A stretch of DNA of 41,883 nt from Betaproteobacteria bacterium RIFCSPLOWO2_12_FULL_62_58 (GCA_001772005.1 MERI01000148.1:1-41883), one strand, 5' to 3'. Positions 32,284-40,992 are shown, counted from the first letter of the stretch. Translations and numbers: made by a program. Notes: generated from the letters alone by a model not told the origin.

Positions 32284-32515
32284 GTTCCCGACATCGCCTG
32301 AGTGCGAGCGAGCGCGCCGGCGCTTGACCCGCTTCGCGCGTCGCGCGCATGATTTGCCGTAAGCCCGTTGCGGACCCTCGGCAAGCGTGGATCGGGCCGC
32401 CGAACGCGTCCCGAAGCCCCAGCCCGAGTCCGGGCAAGGTGCCCGCGGCCGCATCGCGGCAGGCTCGGCCGAGGAGTGGACTCCGACGACGGGCGGATGA
32501 ATTTTCTTAGCGCGC
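32284..32515 (+). repeat. 232-bp direct repeat, copy B, upstream of aconitase
   Basis: Second copy of the repeat at 28128-28360, same orientation, ending 30 bases before the aconitase ATG. Differences from copy A are scattered substitutions and small indels, which often keep the small palindromes intact. Function unknown: a mobile leader-like element or an old insertion are both possible. Confidence 0.8.
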
Positions 32516-32544
32516 GTTCAGCATGTGAACAAGGATCCCTTTCG

Positions 32545-35217
32545 ATGCAATTCGACGGTAACACTGCGCTGCGCGAGCTTAAGCTCGACGGCGCCTCATA
32601 TGACTATTTCAGCCTCCCCGCAGCAGAGGCGGCCGGCTTGTCCGGCGTGGCGCGCCTTCCGTACACACTGAAAATCGTCCTGGAAAACCTGATTCGCCAG
32701 CAGGCGGAAGGGACGGCGGGCAGCGAGGATGCACTTGCGGTCCTCGATTGGCTGCGCAGCCGCACTTCCGAGCGCGAGATCGGCTTCAAGCCGGCGCGCG
32801 TGCTGATGCCCGATTCCTCCGGCATCCCCTTGCTCGGCGACATGGCGGCCATGCGCGATGCGATGGCTCGACTCAATGGCGATCCGCAGCGCCTCAACCC
32901 CCTTACTCCGGTGGATTTCATCGTCGATCACTCGGTTATGGTGGACGACTACGGCAATCCCGATGCGATGGCACGCAACATGGCGCTCGAGCTTTCCCGC
33001 AACAAGGAGCGCTACGACTTCCTGCGCTGGGGGAGCCGCGCTTTCAAACACCTCCGTGTGATCCCGCCGGGCACGGGCATCTGCCACCAGATCAACCTGG
33101 AATATCTGGCGCGCGTCGTATGGACGCGCGAGCAGGGCGGGCGGCGCCTCGTCTTTCCCGACTCAGTCATCGGCATGGACAGCCATACGCCCATGATCAA
33201 CGGACTCGGCATCATTGGGTGGGGCGTAGGCGGGGTTGAAGGCGGCGTTGCCGCGCTGGGCGAGCCGGTCGCGATGCTGATCCCCGAGGTCGTGGGCTGC
33301 CGCGTCATCGGCAAGCCGCGGCCCGGTGTCACCGCCACCGACATCGTACTTACCATCACGCACTTGATGCGCAAGCACAAAGTAATCGGCAAGTTCACCG
33401 AGTTCTTCGGGCCGGGCGTGGGCGAGCTCTCGCTGCCCGATCGTGCCACCATCGCCAACATGACTCCCGAGTACGGCGCGACGGTGGGCTTCTTTCCGGT
33501 GGACGCCGAAACGCTGCGCTTTCTCCGGCTGACGGGTCGTGATGCACAGCAGATCGCGCTGGTCGAGGCGTATTGCAAAGCTCAGGGCTTGTGGCGCGAT
33601 GCGAGCACCCCTATCCCGGACTACACGGCTGTGGTGGAAATCGATCTAAGCGCCGCCGAGCCGAGCGTGGCCGGTCCGCGGCGGCCGAACGAGCGCGTGC
33701 CGCTGCCGCAGGCGCCGCAAGCCTTTCGCAGCGCTTATCCTGGCAACGGCAACGCGGTGCCCGTGAAGGACGTGGATTTCTCGCTGCGCGGCGGCGACGT
33801 GGTCATCGCGGCGATCACGAGCTGCACGAACACCTCGAACCCGTCCGTCATGATCGGCGCTGGTCTCCTCGCGCGCAATGCGCGAGCACGCGGGCTGAAA
33901 AGCAAGCCGTGGGTGAAGACGTCGCTCTCGCCCGGCTCGCGGGTGGTCTCCGATTACCTCGCCGGGAGCGGCCTTAAGCAGCCGCTCGAAGAGCTGGGTT
34001 TTCACCTGACCGGCTACGGCTGCATGACCTGCATGGGCAATTCGGGCCCTTTGGCCGAGCCGGTGGCAGAGGCGATCGAAGACAACGAACTTGCCGCCGT
34101 CGCGGTGCTCTCCGGCAATCGGAACTTCGAAGGCCGCATCCATCCCAGCGTGCGCGCGAATTTCCTCGCCTCTCCGCCGCTCGTGGTGGCCTACGCGCTG
34201 GCGGGTTCCATCCTCAAGGATTTGTCGTCGGAGCCGCTCGGCGAGGACCGCGCCGGCCGGCCGGTTTACTTGCGCGATCTCTGGCCGGACGACGAAGAAG
34301 TGCGCCAGATCGTCGAGAAGGCGCTTTCGCCGGAAATGTTCCGCGGCCGATATGAAAACACCGCGGAAGACGGCGCGAAGTGGGCCGGCGGCGCAACGGC
34401 TGCTGCGACCCTCTTCTCGTGGAATCCGGACAGTACCTTCATTCGCCGTCCGCCGTTCTTCGACGACATGGGAGCCGAGCCGGCCTCCGTGCGGGACATT
34501 CGCGGCGCACGGATGCTCGCGATGTTTGGCGACATGCTGACCACCGACCACATCTCGCCGATCGGCGCGATCCCGGCGAAGTCGCCCGCGGGGCAGTATC
34601 TGCAATCGCTCGGCATCGCGCCCGGAGATTTCGTCAACTACGCCGCGCGCCGCCTCAACCACGACGTGATGACGCGCGGCACTTTCGCCAACCTGCGAAT
34701 CCGCAACGAACTGACGCCCAATGTGGAAGGCAGCTGGACGCGGCATATGCCGAGCGGCGAGGAGATGTCGATCTACGCCGCCGCCGAGCGCTACCGCCAG
34801 GAAGGCGTGCCGCTCATCGTCGTCGGAGGCGCGGAGTACGGGGCCGGCTCATCGCGCGACTGGGCGGCGAAGGGCACGCGACTCCTCGGCGTGCGCGCCG
34901 TGGTTGCGGAATCGTTCGAACGCATACACCGGTCCAACCTCGTGGGTTTCGGTGTGTTGCCGCTGCAATTCGTCGATGACGCGACCCGCGGGACGCTGCG
35001 GCTCGACGGCAGCGAAGTCTTCGATATCACGGGACTGGAAACCGGCATCACGCCGCGCATGGAGGTTTCGTGCATCATCACCCGCGCGAACGGCAGCCGC
35101 GACACGATCCGGCTGCGTTCACGGCTCGATACGCGGGCCGAAGTCGAGTATTACCATCACGGCGGCATCTTCCATTGCGTCCTGCGCCGCCTCATCAAGG
35201 AGAAAACACCGGTATGA
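32545..35217 (+). CDS. acnA: Aconitate hydratase, AcnA/IRP type
   Basis: 890 residues, as in AcnA. Isomerises citrate and isocitrate (or a related hydroxy-tricarboxylate) through a 4Fe-4S cluster. Seen: YFSLPAAEAAGLSGVARLPY, the substrate loop VIGMDSHTPMINGLGIIGWG, cluster ligands C427 (ITSCTNTSNPS), C493 and C496 (GCMTCMGNSGP), and in the swivelling domain 4 GAEYGAGSSRDWAAKG. AAGGATC is 11 bases before the ATG at 32545; the open frame to 32368 runs into the repeat and is rejected. Stop overlaps the start of the next gene by 4 bases (ATGA), so it is coupled to a C-C lyase, suggesting a specialised carboxylate pathway rather than a solitary TCA-cycle gene. Confidence 0.93.
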   Translation: MQFDGNTALRELKLDGASYDYFSLPAAEAAGLSGVARLPYTLKIVLENLIRQQAEGTAGSEDALAVLDWLRSRTSEREIGFKPARVLMPDSSGIPLLGDMAAMRDAMARLNGDPQRLNPLTPVDFIVDHSVMVDDYGNPDAMARNMALELSRNKERYDFLRWGSRAFKHLRVIPPGTGICHQINLEYLARVVWTREQGGRRLVFPDSVIGMDSHTPMINGLGIIGWGVGGVEGGVAALGEPVAMLIPEVVGCRVIGKPRPGVTATDIVLTITHLMRKHKVIGKFTEFFGPGVGELSLPDRATIANMTPEYGATVGFFPVDAETLRFLRLTGRDAQQIALVEAYCKAQGLWRDASTPIPDYTAVVEIDLSAAEPSVAGPRRPNERVPLPQAPQAFRSAYPGNGNAVPVKDVDFSLRGGDVVIAAITSCTNTSNPSVMIGAGLLARNARARGLKSKPWVKTSLSPGSRVVSDYLAGSGLKQPLEELGFHLTGYGCMTCMGNSGPLAEPVAEAIEDNELAAVAVLSGNRNFEGRIHPSVRANFLASPPLVVAYALAGSILKDLSSEPLGEDRAGRPVYLRDLWPDDEEVRQIVEKALSPEMFRGRYENTAEDGAKWAGGATAAATLFSWNPDSTFIRRPPFFDDMGAEPASVRDIRGARMLAMFGDMLTTDHISPIGAIPAKSPAGQYLQSLGIAPGDFVNYAARRLNHDVMTRGTFANLRIRNELTPNVEGSWTRHMPSGEEMSIYAAAERYRQEGVPLIVVGGAEYGAGSSRDWAAKGTRLLGVRAVVAESFERIHRSNLVGFGVLPLQFVDDATRGTLRLDGSEVFDITGLETGITPRMEVSCIITRANGSRDTIRLRSRLDTRAEVEYYHHGGIFHCVLRRLIKEKTPV

Positions 35218-36074
35218 ACTCGCGAAAGAAATTGCGTGAACTCGTAAACGGCAACCGTTACATCATCGTGCCGGGCGCCTACGACCCGCTGACGGCGCGG
35301 CTCGTTCAGCTCGCCGGCTTCGACGCCGTCTACCTCACGGGGGGCGGATATTCCCGCGCCAACGGACTCCCCGATCTGGGCCTTTTCACCATGAGCGAGA
35401 ACATCGAGTTCATCTCGCGCGCCGTGGAGGCGGTCGACATTCCGGTAATCGCGGACATGGATACCGGTTACGGCAACGCGCTCAACGTGATCCGCGCCAT
35501 GCGCGAATTCGAGAAGACGGGCGTCGCCGCTTTTCATCTCGAGGACCAGGTGTCGCCGAAGAAGTGCGGGCACTACGAGGGCAAGCAGCTCGTCAGCAAG
35601 GCGGAGATGGTGGGCAAGATCAAGGCGGCGGTCGATACCCGCCGCGATGCCGACATGGTGATCATCGCGCGCACCGATTCCCGGGCCGTGGAGGGATTCG
35701 AGGCGGCGATCGACCGGATGAACGCCTATCTCGAGGCAGGCGCCGACGTGGGTTTCGTGGAGGCGCCGCAAACCGTGGAAGAGATGGAACAGATACCGCG
35801 CAGCATCAACAGACCGGCGCTGGTCAATATATTCGAGGGCGGGAAGACGCCACCGCTTCCCGCGAAGCAGCTGGAGGCAATGGGCTACCGCATCGGCATC
35901 TATCCCTCGCAAACGCATCGCGCGGCGATTTTTGCCGCGCAGGAAGTGCTGGCCGTGCTGAAGCGCGACGGGGATACTGCGGCGATCGAACATCGCTTGG
36001 CGACGTTCAACGACCGCGAGCAGGCGGTGAATACCGCGCGCTGGCGCGAGCTCGAACGCAAATATATGGGATAG
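35214..36074 (+). CDS. Isocitrate lyase/PEP mutase family C-C lyase
   Basis: 286 residues, the size of 2-methylisocitrate lyase (PrpB) and 2,3-dimethylmalate lyase. Motifs: VPGAYDPLTARLVQLAGFDA, TGGGYSRANGLPDLGLFTM, the Mg-binding IADMDTGYGNALNVIRAM, FHLEDQVSPKKCGHYEGKQL with the catalytic cysteine (C118) found in lyases but not in mutases, and IIARTDSRAVEGFEAAIDRM. It should split a 2-substituted malate or isocitrate into pyruvate/glyoxylate and a second acid. Overlaps acnA by 4 bases, implying that the aconitase supplies its substrate; a Bug receptor follows. No PrpC, PrpD or PrpF is in view, so a methylcitrate cycle is not shown. Confidence 0.9.
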   Translation: MNSRKKLRELVNGNRYIIVPGAYDPLTARLVQLAGFDAVYLTGGGYSRANGLPDLGLFTMSENIEFISRAVEAVDIPVIADMDTGYGNALNVIRAMREFEKTGVAAFHLEDQVSPKKCGHYEGKQLVSKAEMVGKIKAAVDTRRDADMVIIARTDSRAVEGFEAAIDRMNAYLEAGADVGFVEAPQTVEEMEQIPRSINRPALVNIFEGGKTPPLPAKQLEAMGYRIGIYPSQTHRAAIFAAQEVLAVLKRDGDTAAIEHRLATFNDREQAVNTARWRELERKYMG

Positions 36075-36090
36075 GGGTAACTGAAAATCG

Positions 36091-36140
36091 TGAGCGGTAA
36101 GCGGTGAGCGGTAAGCGGTGGTCGGTGGGCGGTGAGCGGA
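36091..36140. repeat. Heptad array after the lyase gene
   Basis: Seven 7-bp units: GTGAGCG, GTAAGCG, GTGAGCG, GTAAGCG, GTGGTCG, GTGGGCG, GTGAGCG. It starts 16 bases after the lyase stop and is of the same class as the arrays around miaA, pnt and the nuclease gene. Confidence 0.8.
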
Positions 36141-36203
36141 ACAGCGACACGGCGCACGACTTACCCGGCACCAGTCCAAAAAGATAACGAAGAGGAGAGA
36201 AAC

Positions 36204-37205
36204 ATGAGATACGGTTTGATGCGCTACACGATGTGTGTATTGTCTATTGCATTGCTGGCAGGAGGAACGACGAGCGCCGCGGCGCAGGCCACCTCGTCAA
36301 GCTCGGGACAGGCTTATCCGACAAAACCGATCCGTGTGATCGTCCCCAGTGGCGCCGGCGGCAGCGTGGATACGCTCGCGCGGCTCGTGGCGCAGAAAAT
36401 GTCGGCGAGTCTCGGCCAGCAGGTGGTGGTCGAGAACCGCTCGGGTTCCGGCGGGGTGATCGGTACCGACATCGCGGCGCGGTCGGCGCCCGATGGCTAT
36501 ACGCTCCTCATGGCCTATGGGAGCCACGTCGTGAACCCGACCCTGTACTCCAAGCTGCCGTACGACACCGTCAAGGACTTCCTTCCGATCACGCAGGTCG
36601 CGGTCCAGCCGCTGCTGGTCAACGTCCATCCGGCGCTGCCGGTGAAGTCCGTCAAGGAGCTGATCGCGCTCGCCAAGGCGCGCCCCGGGCAGCTCAATTA
36701 CGGATCGGCGGGCAGCGGCAGCGGCGGCCATCTCGCCACCGAAATCCTGTGCATGATGGGCGGGGTCAAGATGACCCACGTGCCGTACAAGGGATCTGCG
36801 GCGGCGATGTTCGACGTCGTGGCGGGGAACACGCAGCTCATGGTCGTCACCCTCATTACTTCGCTGCCACAGGTGCGCGCCGGCAAGCTGCGTGCCATCG
36901 GTATCACCAGCGCCAAGCGCTCGCCGATCGCGCCCGAAGTGCCCGCGGTCGCCGAAACGATCCCGGGCTACGACGTGGAGGTTTCCTACTTCCTGCTCGC
37001 GCCCGCCGGTACGCCGCGCGACATCATCACGAAGCTGCACGCCGAGTCAACGCGCACCCTGACGCAGCCGGACGTTGTGGAACGCTTGGCGCGCGACGGT
37101 GCAACGCCCGTCGGCAATACACCCGATGAAACCGCACGCTATATCGATCGGGAGATCGTGAAGTGGGGCAAAGCCGTCAAGGCGTCGAGCGCGAAGGTGC
37201 AGTGA
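36204..37205 (+). CDS. Bug-family (TctC) tripartite tricarboxylate receptor
   Basis: 333 residues from ATG 36204 with GAGGAGA upstream. Signal peptide (MRYGLMRYTMCVLSIALLAG...AAAQ), a short serine-rich linker, then the receptor: YPTKPIRVIVPSGAGGSVDT, VVVENRSGSGGVIGTDIAAR, PDGYTLLMAYGSHVVNPTLY, LNYGSAGSGSGGHLATEILC and HVPYKGSAAAMFDVVAGNTQ. Same strand as and 129 bases downstream of the acnA-lyase pair, so it may bind the acid those enzymes degrade. No TctAB partner is nearby. Confidence 0.93.
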   Translation: MRYGLMRYTMCVLSIALLAGGTTSAAAQATSSSSGQAYPTKPIRVIVPSGAGGSVDTLARLVAQKMSASLGQQVVVENRSGSGGVIGTDIAARSAPDGYTLLMAYGSHVVNPTLYSKLPYDTVKDFLPITQVAVQPLLVNVHPALPVKSVKELIALAKARPGQLNYGSAGSGSGGHLATEILCMMGGVKMTHVPYKGSAAAMFDVVAGNTQLMVVTLITSLPQVRAGKLRAIGITSAKRSPIAPEVPAVAETIPGYDVEVSYFLLAPAGTPRDIITKLHAESTRTLTQPDVVERLARDGATPVGNTPDETARYIDREIVKWGKAVKASSAKVQ

Positions 37206-37233
37206 GACTTTTAGGAAAACACAGAATAACCAA

Positions 37234-37509
37234 GTGATTATTGACGCCCACGCACACGCTCTGGATGAAGCCTTTCTCGCCGGGCTTTGCCGCAAGCCCG
37301 CGTTCGGCCTCGCAGCGGAGCGCGGCAAAGACAACCGCTTCTGGATAAGGCGTGGCGATGGACGCTCGCATTCGATTGACGACAATCTGTTCGATGTCCC
37401 GAAGCGGGTCGACAGCCTCGCGCGCCGTGGATGCGTATGGCGCCCGAGCGGCGATCAGGCATCACCGCAGCGTTGCACCGCCATAGAACGCCGGCGACGG
37501 GCGGATTGA
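37234..37509 (+). pseudogene. Amidohydrolase family stub (truncated)
   Basis: GTG 37234 begins VIIDAHAHALDEAFLAGLCR, the first strand of amidohydrolase_2 enzymes with the metal-binding HAH motif, and similarity seems to continue to about residue 67 (DNLFDVPKRVDSLARRGC). The remainder up to the stop is arginine-rich and unlike the family, and the end overlaps a piece of the 232-bp repeat (about 37493). More than 200 residues of a normal amidohydrolase are missing. Remnant of a gene that followed the Bug receptor. Confidence 0.65.
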
Positions 37510-37520
37510 GTTTCCTTCTT
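37493..37520 (+). repeat. Short third copy of the 232-bp repeat end
   Basis: CGACGGGCGGATTGAGTTTC then CTT matches the right end of copies A and B (GACGGGCGGATTGATTTTCT). Only this end remains, directly at the breakpoint of the truncated amidohydrolase gene, which suggests that the repeat took part in the deletion. Confidence 0.55.
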
Positions 37521-37592
37521 TTCTTGCAGCCGCGACGGTGCGAGGGCTGGTGTACGTACGAACGCCCGGCCGTCACCGCCGGGCGTTCTGAG

Positions 37593-38156
37593 TCAAGCCT
37601 TGCCGGTCTTGGGAATGAACTTCAGCGCCACGCCGTTGTTGCACCAGCGCTTGCCGGTGGGTGGCGGGCCGTCGTCGAAGATGTGACCGTGGTGGCCGCC
37701 GCAGCGGATGCAGTGGTATTCGATCCGCTGCTGGAACAGCGCGAAGTCCTTCTTGGCGCCGAACACCCCGGGGATGGTGGTGAAGAAACTCGGCCAGCCG
37801 GTGCCGCTTTCGTACTTCATGTCGGAAGTGAAGACCGGCAGGTCGCAACCCGCGCAGACGAAGACGCCGGGGCGCTTTTCGTTGTTGAGCGGACTGGTGC
37901 CGGCGCGCTCCGTGCCTTCCTCGCGCAGCACGTTGTATTGCATCTGGTTAAGCCGCTTGCGCCATTCCTCCTTCGGCAGCTTGAGCGGTTCGCTGGGCAG
38001 CGGGACCTTAGCGCCGTCGGCGAGCAGCATTTTCCAGTTCTTCTGAAGTTCTTCCACCGTTTTCCGGGATGGGGGCTGGGCAGCCCCCGCGCGGCCCGTC
38101 AATGCGTTCCAGATGGCCATTGCCAATATGCCCTGTAACAATCCACGCCTTTGCAT
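37593..38156 (-). CDS. msrB: Peptide-methionine (R)-S-oxide reductase MsrB, exported
   Basis: 187 residues from ATG 38156 (GAGGAG 6 bases upstream). Reduces methionine-R-sulfoxide in proteins. The N-terminus MQRRGLLQGILAMAIWNALT is a signal with a twin arginine, so periplasmic, possibly Tat, export is expected. Domain: EEWRKRLNQMQYNVLREEGT, zinc cysteines in VFVCAGCDLPVF and HCIRCGGHHGHIF, ESGTGWPSFF, and the nucleophile in RWCNNGVALKF (usual RYCINSAALRF). The NNG in place of INS is a mild deviation. Monocistronic and minus-strand. Confidence 0.93.
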   Translation of the reverse strand: MQRRGLLQGILAMAIWNALTGRAGAAQPPSRKTVEELQKNWKMLLADGAKVPLPSEPLKLPKEEWRKRLNQMQYNVLREEGTERAGTSPLNNEKRPGVFVCAGCDLPVFTSDMKYESGTGWPSFFTTIPGVFGAKKDFALFQQRIEYHCIRCGGHHGHIFDDGPPPTGKRWCNNGVALKFIPKTGKA

Positions 38157-38291
38157 ATCCATCTCCTCGCTGTTGATCATGATACCGCAGTATCGCCGGA
38201 AAGTTCCCGCATGCCGCAGCATGCCACCTTAGTCGAGCAGAAACCCGCCACCTTACCAGCCGGCCTCTGCTGATCTCCGTGCGAATAGCAT

Positions 38292-40436
38292 TCAATTCTT
38301 CAATACGATCAACGCGTCGGCAGCGACCACACCCTGGCCCTCAGGCCGCACGAACAGCGGGTTGATGTCGATCTCGGCGATGCGGTCGGCATGATCCGCA
38401 ATCAACTGCGATACCCGCGCGAGAGTCTGCGCCAGCGCCGCGACATCGAGCACCGGACGGCCGCGGTAGCCGGTGAGCAGCGGCGCGCCTTTGATTTCGG
38501 CGATCATCTCGCGTGCCGCGTCCTCGTCGAACGGCGCGAAGCGGTGGGTTACGTCCTTCATGAGTTCGGTAAGAATGCCGCCGAGGCCGAATGCGACCGT
38601 CGGGCCGAAGAACGGATCGTTCACCGCGCCAACGATTACCTCGAGGCCTTCCGCCATTTCCTGGACGAGGATGCCGTCGATGCGCGCATCCGCCTTGTGG
38701 CGCGCGGCGGCGGCCGCGATGTCCCGCGCCGCCCGCTTGAGTTCGGCGAGATCGCGCACGTTGAGCCGCACTACGCCGGCTTCGGTTTTGTGCGGGATGT
38801 CGGGCGACTCGATTTTGACCGCGACCGGAAACGGCAGCGGGCAATGCTCGAGCGCGGCGATGTCCTTGGCAGACAAGAGAGTCTCGTTGGTGACCGGCAC
38901 GCCATAGGCCTTGAGCAAACTCTTGGAACGGTGCTCGCCGAGCGTTCCCTCAGCGCCGGCGAGGTCCAGGTTCCGGCGCTCAGTGACGCGTTTGAAAATG
39001 TATGTTCCACGCTGGACGAAGGAGCGCCGCTTCTGCGCGAACCCGGTGACCGCAGCCATCGCGCGCACGGCACGCCCGGGGGCGAGTATGCAGGGCACGT
39101 TATTCTGCTCGAGATAGTGCATGACATCGCCGTTGTCGTCGGGCGCCGTCGGCCAGTTCACGACCAGCGGCTTGTCGGTTGCGCGCAGCACTTCGAGCAG
39201 GCCTTCGGCCCAGGGCCGGGCCGCCGTGCCCCGCGGGACCCGGGCGACGACCTGATCGATGTTGGGATCGGCCAGGACTTCGCGGATGGCCTTGCCGTAG
39301 GAGGCGAAGTTGTCGTTGTAGCCGTGCGCCGTGGCATCGATCGGGTTGTCGGCGGACGCAAACGAAACCATGATTTCGCGCAGCCGCGAGACAGTGGCTG
39401 CGGTGAGTTTGGGGAGCGCCAAACCATGTTCGATGCAGCGGTCGGCGAGCAGCACGCCGGCGCCGCCGGAGAGCGTCAGTACAGCAATGCGGTTGCCGGC
39501 CGGGAGTTTCCGCCCGAGGAGCACCTTGGAAATGTCGATGAGATCGTCGACGTCGCGAATCTCGATGAAGCCGCCGTGCCGGAACGCGGCGCGAAACAGT
39601 TCATATCCTGCCGTCATGCGCGCGGTATGCGAAGTGGCCGCCCGGCTTCCCACGTCGGTATTGCCAACCTTCCACACCAGGATCGGTTTGCCCAGTTCGA
39701 GCGCTCGCTCGCCGATGTCGATCATGCGCCGGCCGTCGGTGATGCCCTCCATGAATGCGACGACGATCTCGACTTCGGGCCGCTCGACCAGATCGGCAAT
39801 CCAGTCGAGCATCGTAAGGTCGGCTTCGTTGCCGGTGGAGATCGCGTAATTGAAGCCGAGACCGTAATAACAGGCGATCGCGACCACGCCGAAACCGAAT
39901 CCGCCGCTCTGAGTCACCATCGCGAGCGGGCCGGGCTTGAGGGTCTTCAGTTGCAGGGTGCCGCCGAAACCGATGCGCGCGTTGTCCTTCAGATTCAGTA
40001 TGCCGAGGCAGTTGGGGCCGACCACTCGAACGCCCGCCTTGCGTGCCGCGTCGACAAGTTGGGATTGCAGCGATTTGCCTTGTTCGCCGACTTCGCTGAA
40101 TCCCGCCGAGAGTACGAGCGCAAACGGAATGCCGGCCTTGCCGCACTGCTCGATGACGCCCGGCACGTGCGGCGCGGACAGCGCCACCAGCGCCACGTCG
40201 CACGGCTGGGGCACGGCGGCTAGGTCGGGATAGCAGGGCAGGTCTTTGATCTCGGTGTATTTCGGGTTGACCGGATAAACCTTCCCTTGGTAGCCGAACT
40301 CGATGAGCAGCTTGAGCGGCTGTCCGCCGATGCGGGATGGATCGCTCGATGCCCCGACCACCGCGACGGCGCGCGGATTGATAAAGCGCGAAAAATCCTG
40401 GCGCTGCCGCACTGCTGCGTCTGCTGTCTGATCCAA
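38292..40436 (-). CDS. NDP-forming acyl-CoA synthetase (acetate--CoA ligase, ADP-forming type)
   Basis: 714 residues, a fused alpha-beta protein that makes acyl-CoA from acid, CoA and ATP with ADP release. CoA-binding domain: INPRAVAVVGASSDPSRIGG, GKVYPVNPKY, VGPNCLGILN and VTQSGGFGFGVVA; succinyl-CoA-ligase-like domain with the probable phosphohistidine in SHTARMTAGYELFRAAFRHG; C-terminal ATP-grasp_5 domain: SKSLLKAYGVPVTNETLL, PVAVKIESPDIPHKTEAGVV, ILVQEMAEGLEVIVGAVNDP, TVAFGLGGILTELMKDVTHR and IAEIDINPLFV. TTG start at 40436 with GGAGAAG upstream; no ATG is suitable. Substrate unknown. Monocistronic. Confidence 0.92.
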   Translation of the reverse strand: MDQTADAAVRQRQDFSRFINPRAVAVVGASSDPSRIGGQPLKLLIEFGYQGKVYPVNPKYTEIKDLPCYPDLAAVPQPCDVALVALSAPHVPGVIEQCGKAGIPFALVLSAGFSEVGEQGKSLQSQLVDAARKAGVRVVGPNCLGILNLKDNARIGFGGTLQLKTLKPGPLAMVTQSGGFGFGVVAIACYYGLGFNYAISTGNEADLTMLDWIADLVERPEVEIVVAFMEGITDGRRMIDIGERALELGKPILVWKVGNTDVGSRAATSHTARMTAGYELFRAAFRHGGFIEIRDVDDLIDISKVLLGRKLPAGNRIAVLTLSGGAGVLLADRCIEHGLALPKLTAATVSRLREIMVSFASADNPIDATAHGYNDNFASYGKAIREVLADPNIDQVVARVPRGTAARPWAEGLLEVLRATDKPLVVNWPTAPDDNGDVMHYLEQNNVPCILAPGRAVRAMAAVTGFAQKRRSFVQRGTYIFKRVTERRNLDLAGAEGTLGEHRSKSLLKAYGVPVTNETLLSAKDIAALEHCPLPFPVAVKIESPDIPHKTEAGVVRLNVRDLAELKRAARDIAAAAARHKADARIDGILVQEMAEGLEVIVGAVNDPFFGPTVAFGLGGILTELMKDVTHRFAPFDEDAAREMIAEIKGAPLLTGYRGRPVLDVAALAQTLARVSQLIADHADRIAEIDINPLFVRPEGQGVVAADALIVLKN

Positions 40437-40553
40437 GGGGGCTTCTCCGGGCGGATAGGACGATATTACATGCGGATTTTACCTTGATTCACGCGATAGA
40501 GTTTCGTCGTCGCGGGCGCACGGCAAAATGGCTTTCAGCCTCCCAGGAATTAT

Positions 40554-40864
40554 TCAAGCGAGATTCAACTTGATCGCCGCGGCGACGATGGGCTTGGCCC
40601 AGTCCGGCGTATGCGGAAAGTCCGTCGCGTTGAGAATCTTCCGCCGCACCACGCACAGGATCAGCTGGGGTGCGGGTACATGCCCTTTCGCGGGGTCCGC
40701 ATCCGCGTTGTTGTCATATACCCGCAACGCGAAGAGATGCGCCAGCAGTCCGGATTGAAATAGTCGCTTCCGAAGTGGCGAAAGGCTGCGCCGCCGATGC
40801 TGCTCTTGCCCGCGCCGTTAACGCCGGCCAGCACGTAGATGCGCGGCAGTGCGGAGGACATCAT
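40554..40864 (-). pseudogene. Zeta-toxin-like kinase with internal deletion
   Basis: N-terminal part (ATG at 40864 or 40861): RIYVLAGVNGAGKSSIGGAA, then FRHFGSDYFNPD, a Walker A motif and the start of a zeta_toxin/AAA domain. The frame then shifts and the sequence continues with LLAHLFALRVYDNNADADPA and TPDWAKPIVAAAIKLNLA, the usual C-terminus of these proteins, ending at 40554. The middle (over 100 residues) is missing and the halves are out of frame. Relic of an epsilon/zeta-like system; no antitoxin seen. Confidence 0.75.
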
Positions 40865-40992
40865 GCCTTGGTTAGCATCAGGCTTTCGTGGATGACGCCT
40901 TGCGCTGTGGCCGCGCCAGGCGCTTTTAGCGCGCAAGCACGGCCACTACTTACTAGACCGTCAACTTACGGTAAGCTAACCGCTTGAATGTT

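Noticed and set aside
35214-36074. prpB of a methylcitrate cycle
   Set aside because: The family and catalytic cysteine fit, but prpC, prpD, prpF and acnD-type features are absent, so a specific gene name is not justified.
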